From: Vibrio sp. LaRot3
Lineage (GTDB): Bacteria > Pseudomonadota > Gammaproteobacteria > Enterobacterales > Vibrionaceae
Direction of reading: 5' to 3'
NCBI RefSeq assembly: GCF_027587025.1
Contig: NZ_JAPPTI010000016.1
Span: 1 to 62,867 of the forward strand
DNA length: 62,867 nucleotides
A model generated the notes under the pieces. That model made no database searches, had not been told where the DNA came from, and worked only from the letters and a program-made list of their open reading frames with translations. Numbering within the stretch: position 1 is the stretch's first letter; each line of letters begins with the position of its first letter. The translations under genes were made by a program, and so were the position numbers. Shown piece after piece: positions 62,148 through 62,867 of the stretch.

Positions 62148-62867
62148 ATGGCAGTATTCAGAGTTCTACACGAAGGTAAAACATTAAGGGGATTACACGG
62201 AACAGTTAGATATAATTCAGTCGATAAAAAAGGTTTGAACAGTCCAGAAAATCCAAGGCTCATAGGTGTTGAGTCGAATTGTGGCTTTTGTTTGGACGTT
62301 AACGATAGAGACGAATATAAACGATTAAAAGACAGTTTTGTTATGTCTGTTGAGGCTAACTCAAAGCTATCTAAGAACTCTCGACAATCCTACTTATATG
62401 AACATTCAATGATCTCTTTTTCAGAGGCAGACGATGAAAAATATTCGCTTGAAGAACTTCAAAAACTTGCCCTTGAAGCTTGTGAACTCTACGATTCAAA
62501 GTTTAATGAAACTCCTTTTATGCTGTTTCCTCAGACCGACTCAGGTAAGACCCATTTCCACGTTGTCAGAGGCTTTCACGATGATGAGGGCAAGTATCAA
62601 AGACAAGTCCAATCAGGTCGTAAAATGGAAAAATCAGCGCAAAAATTAGAGAAAAAATACAATCTAACTTTCACAGGTAAAAATGATCCAAATAATTGGT
62701 TTATGATTGACGGGAAAAGAACTTATATTCCAAAACATAAACAAGATGGTAAAAAAACAGTTATAAATAAATACTCTAGTAAAATTAAAGTTCACGAAGA
62801 TAAAGTAAATAAATTAGAAGATAAAAAATCATTTGTTCAAAATGACATTACAATTTTAACCAACGAT
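62148..62867 (+). CDS. Relaxase (MobA-type), N-terminal 240 residues
   Basis: The frame opens at ATG 62148, directly after the MobC stop, and runs without a stop to the end of the window. It begins MAVFRVLHEGKTLRG. The metal-binding motif QTDSGKTHFHVVRG resembles the HxD-x(4-5)-HxH motif of MOBP-type relaxases, with Gln in place of the first His. A likely catalytic tyrosine lies in the N-terminal region (for example in VRYNSV or the SYLYEHSMI segment). Codon use is AT-rich like the rest of the island. Confidence 0.78.
   Translation, partial: MAVFRVLHEGKTLRGLHGTVRYNSVDKKGLNSPENPRLIGVESNCGFCLDVNDRDEYKRLKDSFVMSVEANSKLSKNSRQSYLYEHSMISFSEADDEKYSLEELQKLALEACELYDSKFNETPFMLFPQTDSGKTHFHVVRGFHDDEGKYQRQVQSGRKMEKSAQKLEKKYNLTFTGKNDPNNWFMIDGKRTYIPKHKQDGKKTVINKYSSKIKVHEDKVNKLEDKKSFVQNDITILTND

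Larger units (their letters stand above)
60226..62867. mobile_element. Left part of a mobilizable element inserted in comM
   Basis: From the break in comM to the window end, the DNA is markedly AT-rich compared with the core genes. It carries two leftward cargo genes, a palindromic operator, a possible oriT, MobC and a relaxase. A relaxase and MobC without visible type IV secretion genes suggest an integrative mobilizable element or an integrated plasmid. No integrase, transposase or terminal repeat can be seen in the visible part. comM is a known target of other islands (AbaR/Tn6022 in Acinetobacter), but this element shows no resemblance to those ends. Confidence 0.85.

Noticed and set aside
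62434..62649. 71-codon plus-strand frame inside the relaxase
   Set aside because: It is in another frame of the open relaxase reading frame, which has the conserved HFH motif and starts directly after mobC.
60226..62867. Tn7-like or CRISPR-associated transposon at comM
   Set aside because: No tns genes, Cas genes, spacer repeats or terminal repeat arrays are visible; a relaxase and MobC argue for a mobilizable element instead.
1..62867. CRISPR array or tRNA genes
   Set aside because: No regularly spaced direct repeats and no tRNA-like cloverleaf with CCA or T-loop consensus were noticed on either strand.

Overview
The window is the replication-origin region of the larger chromosome of a Vibrio. 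Gene order (hemG-trkH-yigZ, fadBA, glmU-atp operon, parAB, rsmG-mnmG, oriC, mioC-mnmE, yidC-yidD-rnpA-rpmH, an amino-acid ABC transporter, dnaA-dnaN-recF-gyrB, ibpA) and the protein sequences fit Vibrionaceae. A chitin-disaccharide deacetylase and a chitin-oligosaccharide-type binding protein agree with this. The species cannot be fixed from sequence alone.

Layout. Positions 1-187 carry tandem rRNA promoters (P1, P2) pointing off the left edge. 267-2923 holds hemG, trkH and yigZ. 3065-6501 is fadBA behind a FadR-type operator. 6557-8827 is the divergent punR/punC pair. 8886-10675 holds an unusual coupled pair: a bacterial SET-domain protein and a two-TM membrane protein. 10776-19240 is glmU plus the complete F1Fo ATP synthase operon (atpIBEFHAGDC), with a promoter and a perfect FNR-type palindrome in front. 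19426-23648 is mnmG-rsmG-parA-parB. 23762-24073 is oriC, with four DnaA boxes and a dense run of GATC sites. 24136-28474 holds mioC, mnmE, yidC, yidD, rnpA and rpmH. 28704-30964 is a polar amino-acid ABC importer. 31118-37468 is dnaA-dnaN-recF-gyrB, with DnaA boxes upstream and a parS-like site inside the end of recF.

37469-38386 is a dense regulatory interval before ibpA: a nested inverted repeat, a terminator, a sigma32-type promoter, a possible 46-codon ORF and a ROSE-like RNA thermometer. Next come the chitin-disaccharide deacetylase gene, avtA, a lipoprotein alpha-amylase, glySQ, a Mn exporter of the UPF0016 family under a yybP-ykoY riboswitch, an orphan chitin-oligosaccharide-binding-protein homologue, small membrane proteins, tusA, a LysR regulator, acuI, and the ilvLGMEDA operon with its attenuator.

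At 60028 comM (Mg-chelatase-like competence helicase) starts normally but is cut after about 67 codons by an AT-rich mobilizable element that continues past the right edge. The visible part has a YaaW/UPF0174-family protein with an added C-terminal zinc ribbon, a small basic protein behind a perfect palindromic operator, a stem-loop that could be oriT, a MobC-like protein and the N-terminal 240 residues of a relaxase. This island and the SET/membrane pair are the least explained parts of the window. Everything else is core genome, but with well-preserved regulatory RNA and operator signals.
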